Assembly (NCBI GenBank): GCA_023459675.1
Contig: JAEWTC010000129.1
Coordinates: 1-14,941 of the forward strand
Length of the DNA stretch: 14,941 nucleotides
Reading direction: 5' to 3'
DNA from: Bacillota bacterium
GTDB taxonomy: Bacteria > Bacillota > Clostridia > Christensenellales > Aristaeellaceae
The notes under the pieces were generated by a model, which searched no databases, was not told the DNA's origin, and saw only the letters and a program-made list of their open reading frames with translations. The position numbers were made by a program, and so were the translations under genes. Shown here in pieces: positions 6,070 to 12,980 of this stretch. Every line of letters begins with the position of its first letter. The stretch's first letter is position 1.

Positions 6070-7377
6070 ATGTCCAAAGGAGCGAAAGTGTATTTAGGCT
6101 TAATCACACTTTGTGGTTTTGCTCTTTTGGGGTACGCTGGCTATCAGTATTTCCTAACCGTTGATCCGACCAACCTGTGGCTGGAAATCCAGCAGATGGT
6201 TTGCCTGATCATCCTGTGTTTTTGCTGCTGCTCTTTGCCGATCGTGATCGCACCCAAAATGCAGGCGCTGGATATTTCCGTAATCGCCATCCTCGCGGCT
6301 GTCATCGTGAAGGGCCCGTTCGCCGCGATGCTGATTTACTTCATCAGCTCGCTGTTTGTGGTCAAGAAGCTCAACAACACCTACCAGCACGTGCTCAATA
6401 CGCCGTTCATCAAAACCGCGTTCAACACCGCCAACCTGATGATCGCCATCTATGTGCCGGGCTTCCTGTTCTTCGGGAAAACCGGTTTCCACGGCGAAAT
6501 GCTTCCCAACGTTGTGTTTCCCGCGGCGCTCTTCACCATCCTGACCTTCCTTCTCAACAGCATCGTCATCATGATTTTCTTCATCATCAACGGCAAGATG
6601 AAGATCAGCGACGCTTCCCAGACGATCAAGAGCATCCTGCCCAACGTCCTGTTCGCCATGCCGCTGGGCGTGCTGATGGCCTGGCTGTTCAACATGGAAG
6701 GCGGCCACTGGATCGCGATGATCATGCTGTTCCCGCTGCTGCTGGCGCGCTACGCCTGGTCTTTGTACATCGAAAGCCAAGTCCAGCACATGCGGTTGAT
6801 CGAAGCGTTCGTATCCTCCATGGAAGCAAAGGACCATTATACCGAGGGCCACTCGCGCCGGGTCAGCGCGCTTGCGGTGCAGATTGCGCGCCAGCTTCGC
6901 TTCTCCAACGCGAAAATCAAGCAGATTGAAATTGCCGCGCTGCTGCACGATATCGGCAAGATCGGCATCGAGGAAACCATCCTCCAAAAGCCCAACCGGC
7001 TGAACCTGGAAGAGCAGAAGCGCATTCAGGAGCATCCCCTCATCGGCGTGGAAACCGTCAAGCGCGTCGGCATCTCCGAGGAGATCACCGAAATGATCCG
7101 CCACCATCACGAGCGTTACGAGGGCGGCGGGTATCCCGATGGGCTGGATCACACCAAGGTATCCTTCGAAGCGTATATTCTGGGCGTTGCGGACGCTTTC
7201 GACGCCATGACGAGCGACAGGCCGTACCGTACGGCGATGTCCACGCACGTCGCGATGACGATTTTGGAGAAAGAAAGCGGCAAGCAGTTCCACCCCGAGG
7301 TCGTCCGCGCGATGAAAGATTATATGTACGCGCAGGAAACGCCCAGGGTCGCCCATAGTCAAGAGACAACGGCATGA
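6070..7377 (+). CDS. Membrane-bound HD-GYP domain protein, probable c-di-GMP phosphodiesterase
   Basis: 435 aa. The N-terminal ~230 residues are a polytopic membrane domain with about six to seven helices (near 7-29, 38-60, 68-97, 118-136, 145-172, 187-208, 212-230), including a run of cysteines (CFCCCS, about 51-56). The HD-GYP domain follows (~236-420). It shows HDIGK with H293 and D294, the HHHER segment at 345-349, GYP at 354-356, and the DAFDAMTSDRPYR segment, so all main metal-binding and signature residues are present. By family knowledge it hydrolyses c-di-GMP to pGpG or GMP on the cytosolic side; the membrane part is probably a sensor. It is the only enzyme of its operon. Expression is probably influenced by the structured segment that ends 33 nt before its start. 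Its last codon overlaps the DUF5317 gene. Confidence 0.94.
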   Translation: MSKGAKVYLGLITLCGFALLGYAGYQYFLTVDPTNLWLEIQQMVCLIILCFCCCSLPIVIAPKMQALDISVIAILAAVIVKGPFAAMLIYFISSLFVVKKLNNTYQHVLNTPFIKTAFNTANLMIAIYVPGFLFFGKTGFHGEMLPNVVFPAALFTILTFLLNSIVIMIFFIINGKMKISDASQTIKSILPNVLFAMPLGVLMAWLFNMEGGHWIAMIMLFPLLLARYAWSLYIESQVQHMRLIEAFVSSMEAKDHYTEGHSRRVSALAVQIARQLRFSNAKIKQIEIAALLHDIGKIGIEETILQKPNRLNLEEQKRIQEHPLIGVETVKRVGISEEITEMIRHHHERYEGGGYPDGLDHTKVSFEAYILGVADAFDAMTSDRPYRTAMSTHVAMTILEKESGKQFHPEVVRAMKDYMYAQETPRVAHSQETTA

Positions 7378-7970
7378 TCGTCGCGGTGTTTATCCTGCTG
7401 GCGATCCCGGTAGGGTACCTGCTGGGCGGCAGGCTGCGCAATATCAAGAATTACACAACCCGGTTTCTGGGATTGCCGATTGCAGCGTTCTTGCTGGAAT
7501 CGGCAGCTCCGTTTCTGCGTCATCTGCTGTCCGCTCCGGTCGGCCAATGGCACTGGATGCTGGTCACGGCGGAATATCTGCTGCTGTTCGCGTTTTGCGT
7601 ACTGAACCGGAAATCCTGGCCGGTTTGGATTCTCTTCGCCGCCTGCGTTCTCAACTTCTTCGTGATCGCGCTGTACGGCTTCCAAATGCCGGTCGCGCCT
7701 TTCGCGCGGGATATTCCGCAGATGGCGGCGACGATTGCCCGCATCGATTCGGGCGAGCTGTTCCGCTATACCGTAGCCAGCGCGGCAGACCCGTTCTGGT
7801 TTCTGGGAGACGTGATCGTGGTGCCGCTCAAGCGTTTCGGCGGTTTGGCCAGCGTGGGGGATATCCTGCTGGGGCTGGGCAGCGCCGCCCTGTTTTGCAC
7901 CTGGATGCTGACCCCAAAACCAGCCGAACCCGCAAACCGCAAGCCCGGGGCAGAACAAAAAACGCCGTGA
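7374..7970 (+). CDS. DUF5317 family membrane protein
   Basis: 198 aa. The ATG overlaps the HD-GYP stop (ATGA, 4 nt), a classic sign of translational coupling. Several hydrophobic segments (about 1-18, 29-50, 58-76, 79-101, and 165-183) make it an integral membrane protein. The segment around 103-120 (GFQMPVAPFARDIPQMAA) and a WFLGDVI motif with a later GDILLGLG match the DUF5317 pattern as I remember it. No enzymatic motif is visible. The coupling suggests that it works with the phosphodiesterase, for example as a sensor subunit or assembly partner in the membrane; this is inference. The C-terminal ~20 residues are polar and proline-rich. No terminator was found directly after it. Confidence 0.82.
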   Translation: MIVAVFILLAIPVGYLLGGRLRNIKNYTTRFLGLPIAAFLLESAAPFLRHLLSAPVGQWHWMLVTAEYLLLFAFCVLNRKSWPVWILFAACVLNFFVIALYGFQMPVAPFARDIPQMAATIARIDSGELFRYTVASAADPFWFLGDVIVVPLKRFGGLASVGDILLGLGSAALFCTWMLTPKPAEPANRKPGAEQKTP

Positions 7971-8023
7971 CGCCGTATCTTAAGCGCGCCAAACGCTGTG
8001 TTGGTACAAAAAACTGTATTTGT

Positions 8024-8056
8024 TACAAGCTTGCGCCGCCATGCCGCAGGCTTGTA
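8024..8056. repeat. 12-bp inverted repeat over the -35 region of the DUF5685 promoter
   Basis: TACAAGCTTGCG (8024-8035) pairs with CGCAGGCTTGTA (8045-8056), with one G-T wobble and a 9-nt loop. No T-run follows on either strand, so a simple intrinsic terminator is unlikely. Its right arm ends 3 bp before the -10 hexamer, so it could be an operator or a transcript-end hairpin for the upstream operon. Confidence 0.5.
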
Positions 8057-8065
8057 TGGTATACT
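8057..8065 (+). promoter_or_regulatory. Putative extended -10 promoter of the DUF5685 operon
   Basis: TGG followed by TATACT is an extended -10 element. No -35 box is present at the proper distance; that place is the loop and right arm of the inverted repeat. The TGTATGGTATAC string (8053-8064) is identical to one before the DUF5058 gene. The predicted leader is about 75 nt long. Confidence 0.5.
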
Positions 8066-8148
8066 GGGCAGGAAAGGTCAAAGTAAGGGCAAGGCGGCCT
8101 TTTCTTCGCGGATGGGAGTAATATCTTACAAGGCGGGAGCTTAAGCGG

Positions 8149-9015
8149 ATGTTTGGGTATATCACGGCGGATTATCAGGCGCTGACGGAGCAGGAACGGG
8201 AGCAATACCGGCAATATTACTGCGGGCTTTGCCGCGCGCTGGAGCACCGGCACGGCAACATCAGCCGTATGGCGCTCAATAACGACATGACCTTCCTGGC
8301 CATTCTGCTGAGCTCGCTTTACGAACCCGCAGAGGAAACGGCAGCGGGGCGGTGCCTTACGCATCCGCTCAAGCGCCGCGCCTACCTCAGCGGCAGCGCT
8401 TGCGATTACTGCGCCGATATGACCATCCTCCTTTCGTATCTCAAAAGCTTGGACGACCGGCTGGACGACGGGGGGCTTCACGGCCGGGCCGGCGCCGCGG
8501 CGCTTCGGAAGCCGTACTTGAAGGTGAAGGCCCTCTACCCGGAGAAAACGGCGCGCATCGAAGGCGTCGTCAAGGAAATCAACGCCATCGAGGCAAGCGG
8601 CTGCGAGGATATCGACGTTCCCATCAATCTGTCGGCGCAGCTACTGGGCGAGGTGTTCGCCTTCCGGCAGGACGCCTTTACAGACGATCTGCGGGCGATG
8701 GGCGAGGCGATGGGCCGGTTTATCTATCTGATGGACGCTTATGACGATCTGGCTTCCGATCTGCGCAAGGGCCGGTATAACGCGCTGCGCACCTACCGGG
8801 ACAAAGCGGATTTTGAAGCCTTCTGCGAGGAAAGCCTCACGGTGATGATCGGCGAGTGTACGGCGGTGTTTGAAACGCTGCCGCTGGAACGCCATCTTTC
8901 CATTCTGCGCAACGTGCTGTACTCCGGCGTATGGATGCGGTACCGGCAGAAAACCGCACATCGGCGCGCCAAGAACAAAGGCAAGGAGACAGACCATGAA
9001 CAGAAGTCCGTATGA
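8149..9015 (+). CDS. DUF5685 family protein
   Basis: 288 aa, ATG start with a modest GGGAG (8135-8139) 9 nt upstream. The N-terminus MFGYI followed by YYCGLCRAL is what I know from DUF5685. Two CxxC pairs (C25/C28 and C85/C88) could bind a metal or form disulfides. The protein is mostly helical and soluble. It has two aspartate-rich segments, LDDRLDDG (101-108) and DAYDDLASDLRKGRYN (196-211). These loosely recall the paired Asp-rich motifs of isoprenoid synthases such as squalene or phytoene synthase, but I would not assign that activity. The C-terminal ~25 residues are strongly basic. Its last 20 nt overlap the J-domain gene, so the two are co-translated. Confidence 0.87.
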   Translation: MFGYITADYQALTEQEREQYRQYYCGLCRALEHRHGNISRMALNNDMTFLAILLSSLYEPAEETAAGRCLTHPLKRRAYLSGSACDYCADMTILLSYLKSLDDRLDDGGLHGRAGAAALRKPYLKVKALYPEKTARIEGVVKEINAIEASGCEDIDVPINLSAQLLGEVFAFRQDAFTDDLRAMGEAMGRFIYLMDAYDDLASDLRKGRYNALRTYRDKADFEAFCEESLTVMIGECTAVFETLPLERHLSILRNVLYSGVWMRYRQKTAHRRAKNKGKETDHEQKSV

Positions 9016-9724
9016 GGTGCTGGGCGTTCCCGTAAGTGCGACCGACGATGAAATCAAGGCGGCGTACCGCAAGCTTGCCAAGCAGTACCACCCTGATCTC
9101 AACGGGGGCAGCGCGGCCGCCGAAACGAAGATGAAGGAGATCAACGAGGCGTACACCCTGTTGATCAAGCATAAGGGCGAAGCCCAGGCGTACGGGGACG
9201 CGTACGGCCAATCGGCCCCGTACGGCGGGTACGGCGGCCAGCAATACACCTATCGTAGCGCGGGCAGCGCCAATACGTTTGATTTCAACGAGTTTTTCCG
9301 CCGCGCACAGCAGCAGCAGGCGCAAAGCAGGCAATATACCTCGTACTCCGCCGCGTATACCGAAATGGATCCGGAGCTGAAACGCGCGGAGGATGCGTAT
9401 CTCGACCGCAATTTTGCCCGTGCCCGGCAGGTGCTGCAGGAAATCCAAAACCATACGGCCGCCTGGTATTACTGGAGCGCCGCGGTGGACGCCGCGCTTG
9501 GCAACCGCGTATCGGCGCTCAACAACGCGCGTACCGCCGTGCAGATGGACGGAAGCCAGCCCGCGTTCCAATCCCTTTATAACCAGCTGAACGCGCAGGG
9601 GCGGCAATACCGGCAGTTCGGCTCCATGCAGGGCTTTCTCGGCGGGCTGTGCAGTAACCCCTGCATCTCCTGCCTTGCCATCAACGTGGCTTGCAACTGT
9701 TGTTTCCGCGGGTGTGCCTGTTAA
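8996..9724 (+). CDS. J-domain (DnaJ-like) protein with cysteine-rich tail
   Basis: 242 aa. The start is ATG 8996, with AAGGAG (8983-8988) inside the DUF5685 gene; earlier in-frame starts lie deep in that gene. The J domain fills residues 2-60 with HPD at 32-34, so it should stimulate an Hsp70 ATPase. There is no G/F plus zinc-finger layout of true DnaJ. Next comes a low-complexity region rich in Gly, Tyr, Gln and Ser (~65-125). A helical segment resembling a TPR pair follows (~127-200; repeated AEDAYLDRNFARARQ and AAVDAALGNRVSALNN patterns). The last 24 residues hold eight cysteines (219, 223, 226, 233, 235, 236, 240, 242), a likely metal-binding or acylated tail. It is probably a specialised co-chaperone for its operon neighbours. 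Confidence 0.9.
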   Translation: MNRSPYEVLGVPVSATDDEIKAAYRKLAKQYHPDLNGGSAAAETKMKEINEAYTLLIKHKGEAQAYGDAYGQSAPYGGYGGQQYTYRSAGSANTFDFNEFFRRAQQQQAQSRQYTSYSAAYTEMDPELKRAEDAYLDRNFARARQVLQEIQNHTAAWYYWSAAVDAALGNRVSALNNARTAVQMDGSQPAFQSLYNQLNAQGRQYRQFGSMQGFLGGLCSNPCISCLAINVACNCCFRGCAC

Positions 9725-9742
9725 AAACTGCGAGGTGTTTGT

Positions 9743-10159
9743 ATGAAGGTTTCAGATCGATTCAAATTATGGCTCCGCAATTTCATGGCCGGCCGCAACG
9801 GCGTGGACCGGTTATCCAATCTGCTGCTTTGGGCGGGCGTCGCGCTTTTGGTTGTGGCGATGCTCCTGAACAGCTATGTTTTAAACATCGTGTCGATCGC
9901 GATCTATCTGATCGCTATCCTGCGTATCTTCTCGCGCAACGTGGCAAAGCGCAGCGCGGAGAACCGCTTTTTCGTGGAGAAAACGGCGGGCCTGCAAAAA
10001 GCGGCCGCGCACAGGCGCAACCGCTTCAAGAACCGCAAGCAGTACCATTACTTCAAATGCCCGCAGTGTAAATCCTGGCTTCGCGTGCCGCGCCGCGCCG
10101 GAACGGTGAAGGTAACCTGCGGCAAGTGCGGGCACCAGTTTTCCTATATCGCAAAATAA
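9743..10159 (+). CDS. Small membrane protein with C-terminal zinc ribbon
   Basis: 138 aa. The ATG follows GAGGTG (9732-9737) at 5 nt and lies 18 nt after the J-domain gene. Two membrane helices (about 26-42 and 46-62) form a hairpin. A strongly basic linker (67-100) follows, and then a zinc ribbon with CPQC (C106, C109) and CGKC (C126, C129). The domain probably lies in the cytosol, given the positive linker. Zinc ribbons of this kind bind nucleic acid or protein; no catalytic residues are visible. With DUF5685 and the J-domain protein it forms a three-gene unit of unknown purpose. The stop is only 13 nt from the end of the convergent aroQ gene and no clear terminator lies between. Confidence 0.87.
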   Translation: MKVSDRFKLWLRNFMAGRNGVDRLSNLLLWAGVALLVVAMLLNSYVLNIVSIAIYLIAILRIFSRNVAKRSAENRFFVEKTAGLQKAAAHRRNRFKNRKQYHYFKCPQCKSWLRVPRRAGTVKVTCGKCGHQFSYIAK

Positions 10160-10172
10160 ACTCCGTGCGGCG

Positions 10173-10619
10173 TTACCGCGGCGGCTTGCTTCGCAAATGC
10201 TCCACGAGCATATCGATCGCTTCCCGGTACCCCGCAAAGCCCTTCCCGGCGATGGTGGCCAGGCAGGCGGGGGAGATATACGAGTGGCGGCGGAAGGCCT
10301 CGCGGCTTTGGATATCGGATAAATGCACTTCAACGGCGGCCAGGCCGACCGCCTTCAAGGCATCGTAGATGGCAATCGAGGTATGCGTATACGCGGCGGG
10401 ATTGATCACAATCCCGTCGTATTGTTTTGGGGCTTTTTGAATGATATCCACAATGCGGCCTTCGTGGTTGGTCTGCACGGTTCTTACGCGCACGCCGGCG
10501 GCGGCGGCACAGCTGCGGATGGTATCCAAAAGCGCGCGGTAACTGGCGTTGCCGTAATGCTCCGGCTCGCGCTTCCCAAGCAGGTTCAGGTTCGGCCCGT
10601 TGATCACCAGCAGCCTCAT
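10173..10619 (-). CDS. aroQ: 3-dehydroquinate dehydratase, type II
   Basis: 148 aa, the usual length for type II dehydroquinases. It removes water from 3-dehydroquinate to give 3-dehydroshikimate, the third step of the shikimate pathway, and acts as a cytosolic dodecamer by family knowledge. The catalytic set is complete and evenly spaced: R17 and Y22 (GKREPEHYG), N73 and H79 (INPAAYTH), H99 (EVHLSD) and R110. Each is two residues lower than the residues I recall for the Mycobacterium tuberculosis enzyme. The ATG at 10619 is chosen because it overlaps the stop of the aroE-aroK gene (ATGA, 4 nt) and begins the conserved MRLLVINGPNLN. The frame extends upstream, but those residues lie inside the previous gene. 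It is the last gene of the aro operon. Confidence 0.96.
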   Translation of the reverse strand: MRLLVINGPNLNLLGKREPEHYGNASYRALLDTIRSCAAAAGVRVRTVQTNHEGRIVDIIQKAPKQYDGIVINPAAYTHTSIAIYDALKAVGLAAVEVHLSDIQSREAFRRHSYISPACLATIAGKGFAGYREAIDMLVEHLRSKPPR

Positions 10620-11833
10620 AAATGCAGCGCCTCCCGGATTTCTTTCACGGTTTGCTCCACGGTTTTGTTGCAGTCCGCCTCCGCGTCGCTCCAAGCCTGG
10701 TACAGGGGCAGCCGCGCCTGATAGAGCGCGTCCACGCCGTAGCGCTGCGACAGCGGCCTGCCCTTAACGCTCAGCTTTGCCAAGTCGCGTTTCAGGAACA
10801 CGCACACGCTGTTCTGGCGGATCAGCGGAAGGTTTTTGGGCACGGTTACCACGCCGCCGCCGGTGGCGATCACCGCGCCGGATTCCCTGGAAAGGTCCCG
10901 CAGCACCTCGGTTTCCATCGCCCGGAACGCGGCTTCTCCGTCCTGTCCGATGATTTCTGGAATACTCCGTCCGGCGCGCTGTTCGATAATCGCGTCCATA
11001 TCGAAAAATACCCGTCCGGTTTGCGCGGCCAGCGCCTTGCCGACGGTCGTCTTTCCGCTGGACGGCATCCCGATCAGCACGACGTTCTTCGTCTGCCGGC
11101 CGATGCGCTCCGTAATCGCCTGAATCAGCCCGTTTTGGATCGGCTGTCCCGTGAACAGCTCCGCGGCGGCTTTGGCCTGCGCTACCAGCATCAAAAGCCC
11201 GCCGATGCAGGGGATGCCTCTCTCCTGCGCGTCCAGCAAAAGCTTCGTGCGGGCGGGGTTGTAAACGATGTCGATCACCGCGGCGAGGTTTGGAAAGTGC
11301 TCCAGCGCGACGGGGGAAACGCCGTTGCCGGGATACATCCCCACGGGCGTCGTGTTCACAAGCAGGGCCGCGTCCTTGTGGAGGCTCAGGTTGTCGTAAT
11401 TGTCCTTGCCTGTGCGGGAGACCACCACCGCCGTTGCGCGTTTGTCCGCCAGCACCGTGCGGATTGTAGCGGCCGAACCGCCGCTGCCCAAAATCAGCGC
11501 TTTTTGCCCGGCCGGGTTGAACGCAAGCGCGTTGAGCAGCGCTTCAAAGCCGTCGTAATCGGTGTTGTGCCCGGTCAGCGTTCCGTCCTCCATGCGCAGA
11601 AGGGTGTTCACGCTTCCGATGCGCTTCGCCCTTTCCGATAGCGCGTCGCAGTAGGGGATCACGGCTTTCTTGTAGGGAATGGTCACGTTGACGCCGTCAA
11701 AATCGGCCTTGAGCAGGAAGGCGTGCAAATCGCGCGGCGCTACTTCAAACAGCCGGTACGGGTAATCGCCCAGCATGGCATGGATCTGCGGGGAAAAGCT
11801 GTGTTTCAGCGTTTCACCCAGTAAACCGTACAT
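10616..11833 (-). CDS. Shikimate dehydrogenase-shikimate kinase fusion (AroE-AroK)
   Basis: 405 aa, two complete enzymes in one chain. The first ~245 residues are shikimate dehydrogenase, which reduces 3-dehydroshikimate with NADPH. It has S12 and S14 (HSFSP), catalytic K55 (VTIPYKK), N76, D92 (NTDYDG), a GSGGSA nucleotide loop (116-121), SRT (139-141, NADPH preference) and Q219. From about 250 on it is shikimate kinase: P-loop GMPSSGKTT (255-263), D278 and D280, R304 (FRAMETE), GGG (325-327), lid R359 (KGRPL) and R374 (RLPLY). The junction is only a short linker. The ATG at 11833 is preferred because it gives the family-typical MYGLLGETLKHSFSP. A TTG two codons earlier overlaps the pheA stop. 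Its end overlaps aroQ. Confidence 0.95.
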   Translation of the reverse strand: MYGLLGETLKHSFSPQIHAMLGDYPYRLFEVAPRDLHAFLLKADFDGVNVTIPYKKAVIPYCDALSERAKRIGSVNTLLRMEDGTLTGHNTDYDGFEALLNALAFNPAGQKALILGSGGSAATIRTVLADKRATAVVVSRTGKDNYDNLSLHKDAALLVNTTPVGMYPGNGVSPVALEHFPNLAAVIDIVYNPARTKLLLDAQERGIPCIGGLLMLVAQAKAAAELFTGQPIQNGLIQAITERIGRQTKNVVLIGMPSSGKTTVGKALAAQTGRVFFDMDAIIEQRAGRSIPEIIGQDGEAAFRAMETEVLRDLSRESGAVIATGGGVVTVPKNLPLIRQNSVCVFLKRDLAKLSVKGRPLSQRYGVDALYQARLPLYQAWSDAEADCNKTVEQTVKEIREALHL

Positions 11834-11835
11834 AC

Positions 11836-12978
11836 TCAAATCACTTCCAGATAACTGCCCAGGTAGTTAAACTGCTCGCAGGTCAGGGCCAGGGCGTTGA
11901 TCAGCTCCAGGAATTCCTCCGAGTAGATGGGCGTGTCCAGGTCGAAATACATCATGAACTCAAAATCGCGGTCGGGAATGGGGCGGCTCTCCAGCTTGTT
12001 GATGTTGATGCCCAGCGCGTTGAAGCGGGAGAGGATGCCAAACAACGAGCCCGGCTTGTGGGATACGACCAGCTTCACGCTGGTTTTATCCGACCCGGGG
12101 TAGATTTCCAGCTTCTTGGAAATGGTAATGAAGCGTGTGTAATTGTTCCCCGTATCCTGCACGGATTCTGCAAGGCACTCCAACCCGTACAGCGCCGCGC
12201 ACGGGCGGGAGGAAAGCGCCGCGGTGTCCGTCCGGCCGGATTCCGCCACCATCTGCGCGGCGATGGCGGTGTTGGCGCAGGCGGTGATTTTTACGCCTTT
12301 TAAGGTTTTTAAAAAGCCCGCGCACTGCTGAATGGCCTGCTCATGCGAGAAGATCTCCCGGATCGCGCTCTGCTTGGTGCCGGGCTTCGCCAGCAAGTTG
12401 TGGTTCACCTTCAGCCGCGTGGAGCGCACGATGTAGAAACGGTAATGCATCATCAGGTCGTAGATTGCGTTGATGGAACCGGCGGTGCTGTTTTCAATGG
12501 GCAGCACGCCGTAGCGGCAAAGCCCGGAATCCACGGCGGCGAACACGCTTTCCCACGTGGAGCAGTACATAATGTTAGGCAGGGAGAACAGCTTCTCGCA
12601 GGCGAGCTGCGCATATGCGCCTTCAATGCCCTGGCAGGCGACGGGCGGGTTTTTGGGGAAGCTGCGGTCGGTTTTCTCGATGGCTTCCTTGATGGTTTCC
12701 ACCAGCGGCGATACGGGCCGGAGCGTCTGCTCCTGAAAATTGCGGGAGAGATCAAACAGCTGCCGGTACAGCGCCGCGGTATAGGATTTCAGCTCCTGCG
12801 GCGTCTGCTCTATGATCTGGTAGGTTTTCTGGCGCTCGCGCTCGGAATCGTAAATCGGCAGATTGTGCTCGTGTTTATAAATTGCGATCTCCGCCGCCGT
12901 GTGCATTCTGTCTACGAAAGCGCCAAGCAGCCTGTCGTCTGCTTCGTCGATCCGGTCCCGGTAATCCTTCATTTCCAT
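11836..12978 (-). CDS. pheA: Bifunctional chorismate mutase/prephenate dehydratase with ACT domain
   Basis: 380 aa, the length of a P-protein. Residues 1-85 are an AroQ-type chorismate mutase with R7/R9, R24, K35, D44, R47 and E48 in the expected places. Residues ~112-295 are prephenate dehydratase, with QGIEGAYAQLA (116-126), GVLPIENSTAGSI (157-169) and the TRF active-site motif (291-293). An ACT domain (~301-380) carries GSL (310-312) and ESRP (330-333), the phenylalanine-binding signature, so feedback inhibition by phenylalanine is likely. It turns chorismate into phenylpyruvate in two steps. The start is ATG 12978, with AGGAG 7 nt upstream and only 2 nt after the aroC stop; an in-frame ATG at 12972 is too far from that site. 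Confidence 0.96.
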   Translation of the reverse strand: MEMKDYRDRIDEADDRLLGAFVDRMHTAAEIAIYKHEHNLPIYDSERERQKTYQIIEQTPQELKSYTAALYRQLFDLSRNFQEQTLRPVSPLVETIKEAIEKTDRSFPKNPPVACQGIEGAYAQLACEKLFSLPNIMYCSTWESVFAAVDSGLCRYGVLPIENSTAGSINAIYDLMMHYRFYIVRSTRLKVNHNLLAKPGTKQSAIREIFSHEQAIQQCAGFLKTLKGVKITACANTAIAAQMVAESGRTDTAALSSRPCAALYGLECLAESVQDTGNNYTRFITISKKLEIYPGSDKTSVKLVVSHKPGSLFGILSRFNALGININKLESRPIPDRDFEFMMYFDLDTPIYSEEFLELINALALTCEQFNYLGSYLEVI

Positions 12979-12980
12979 GG

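Noticed and set aside
6154..7362. Long antisense ORF (402 codons) opposite the HD-GYP gene
   Set aside because: It is a shadow frame in GC-rich coding DNA. The plus strand has a full domain match, and the antisense product is a low-complexity string rich in His, Gln, Asp and Arg with no recognisable domain.
8089..8105. Hairpin AAGG-CGG-CCTT followed by T-rich bases as a terminator
   Set aside because: Only 4 bp with a 3-nt loop and an interrupted T tract; it lies downstream of the putative promoter, in the leader.
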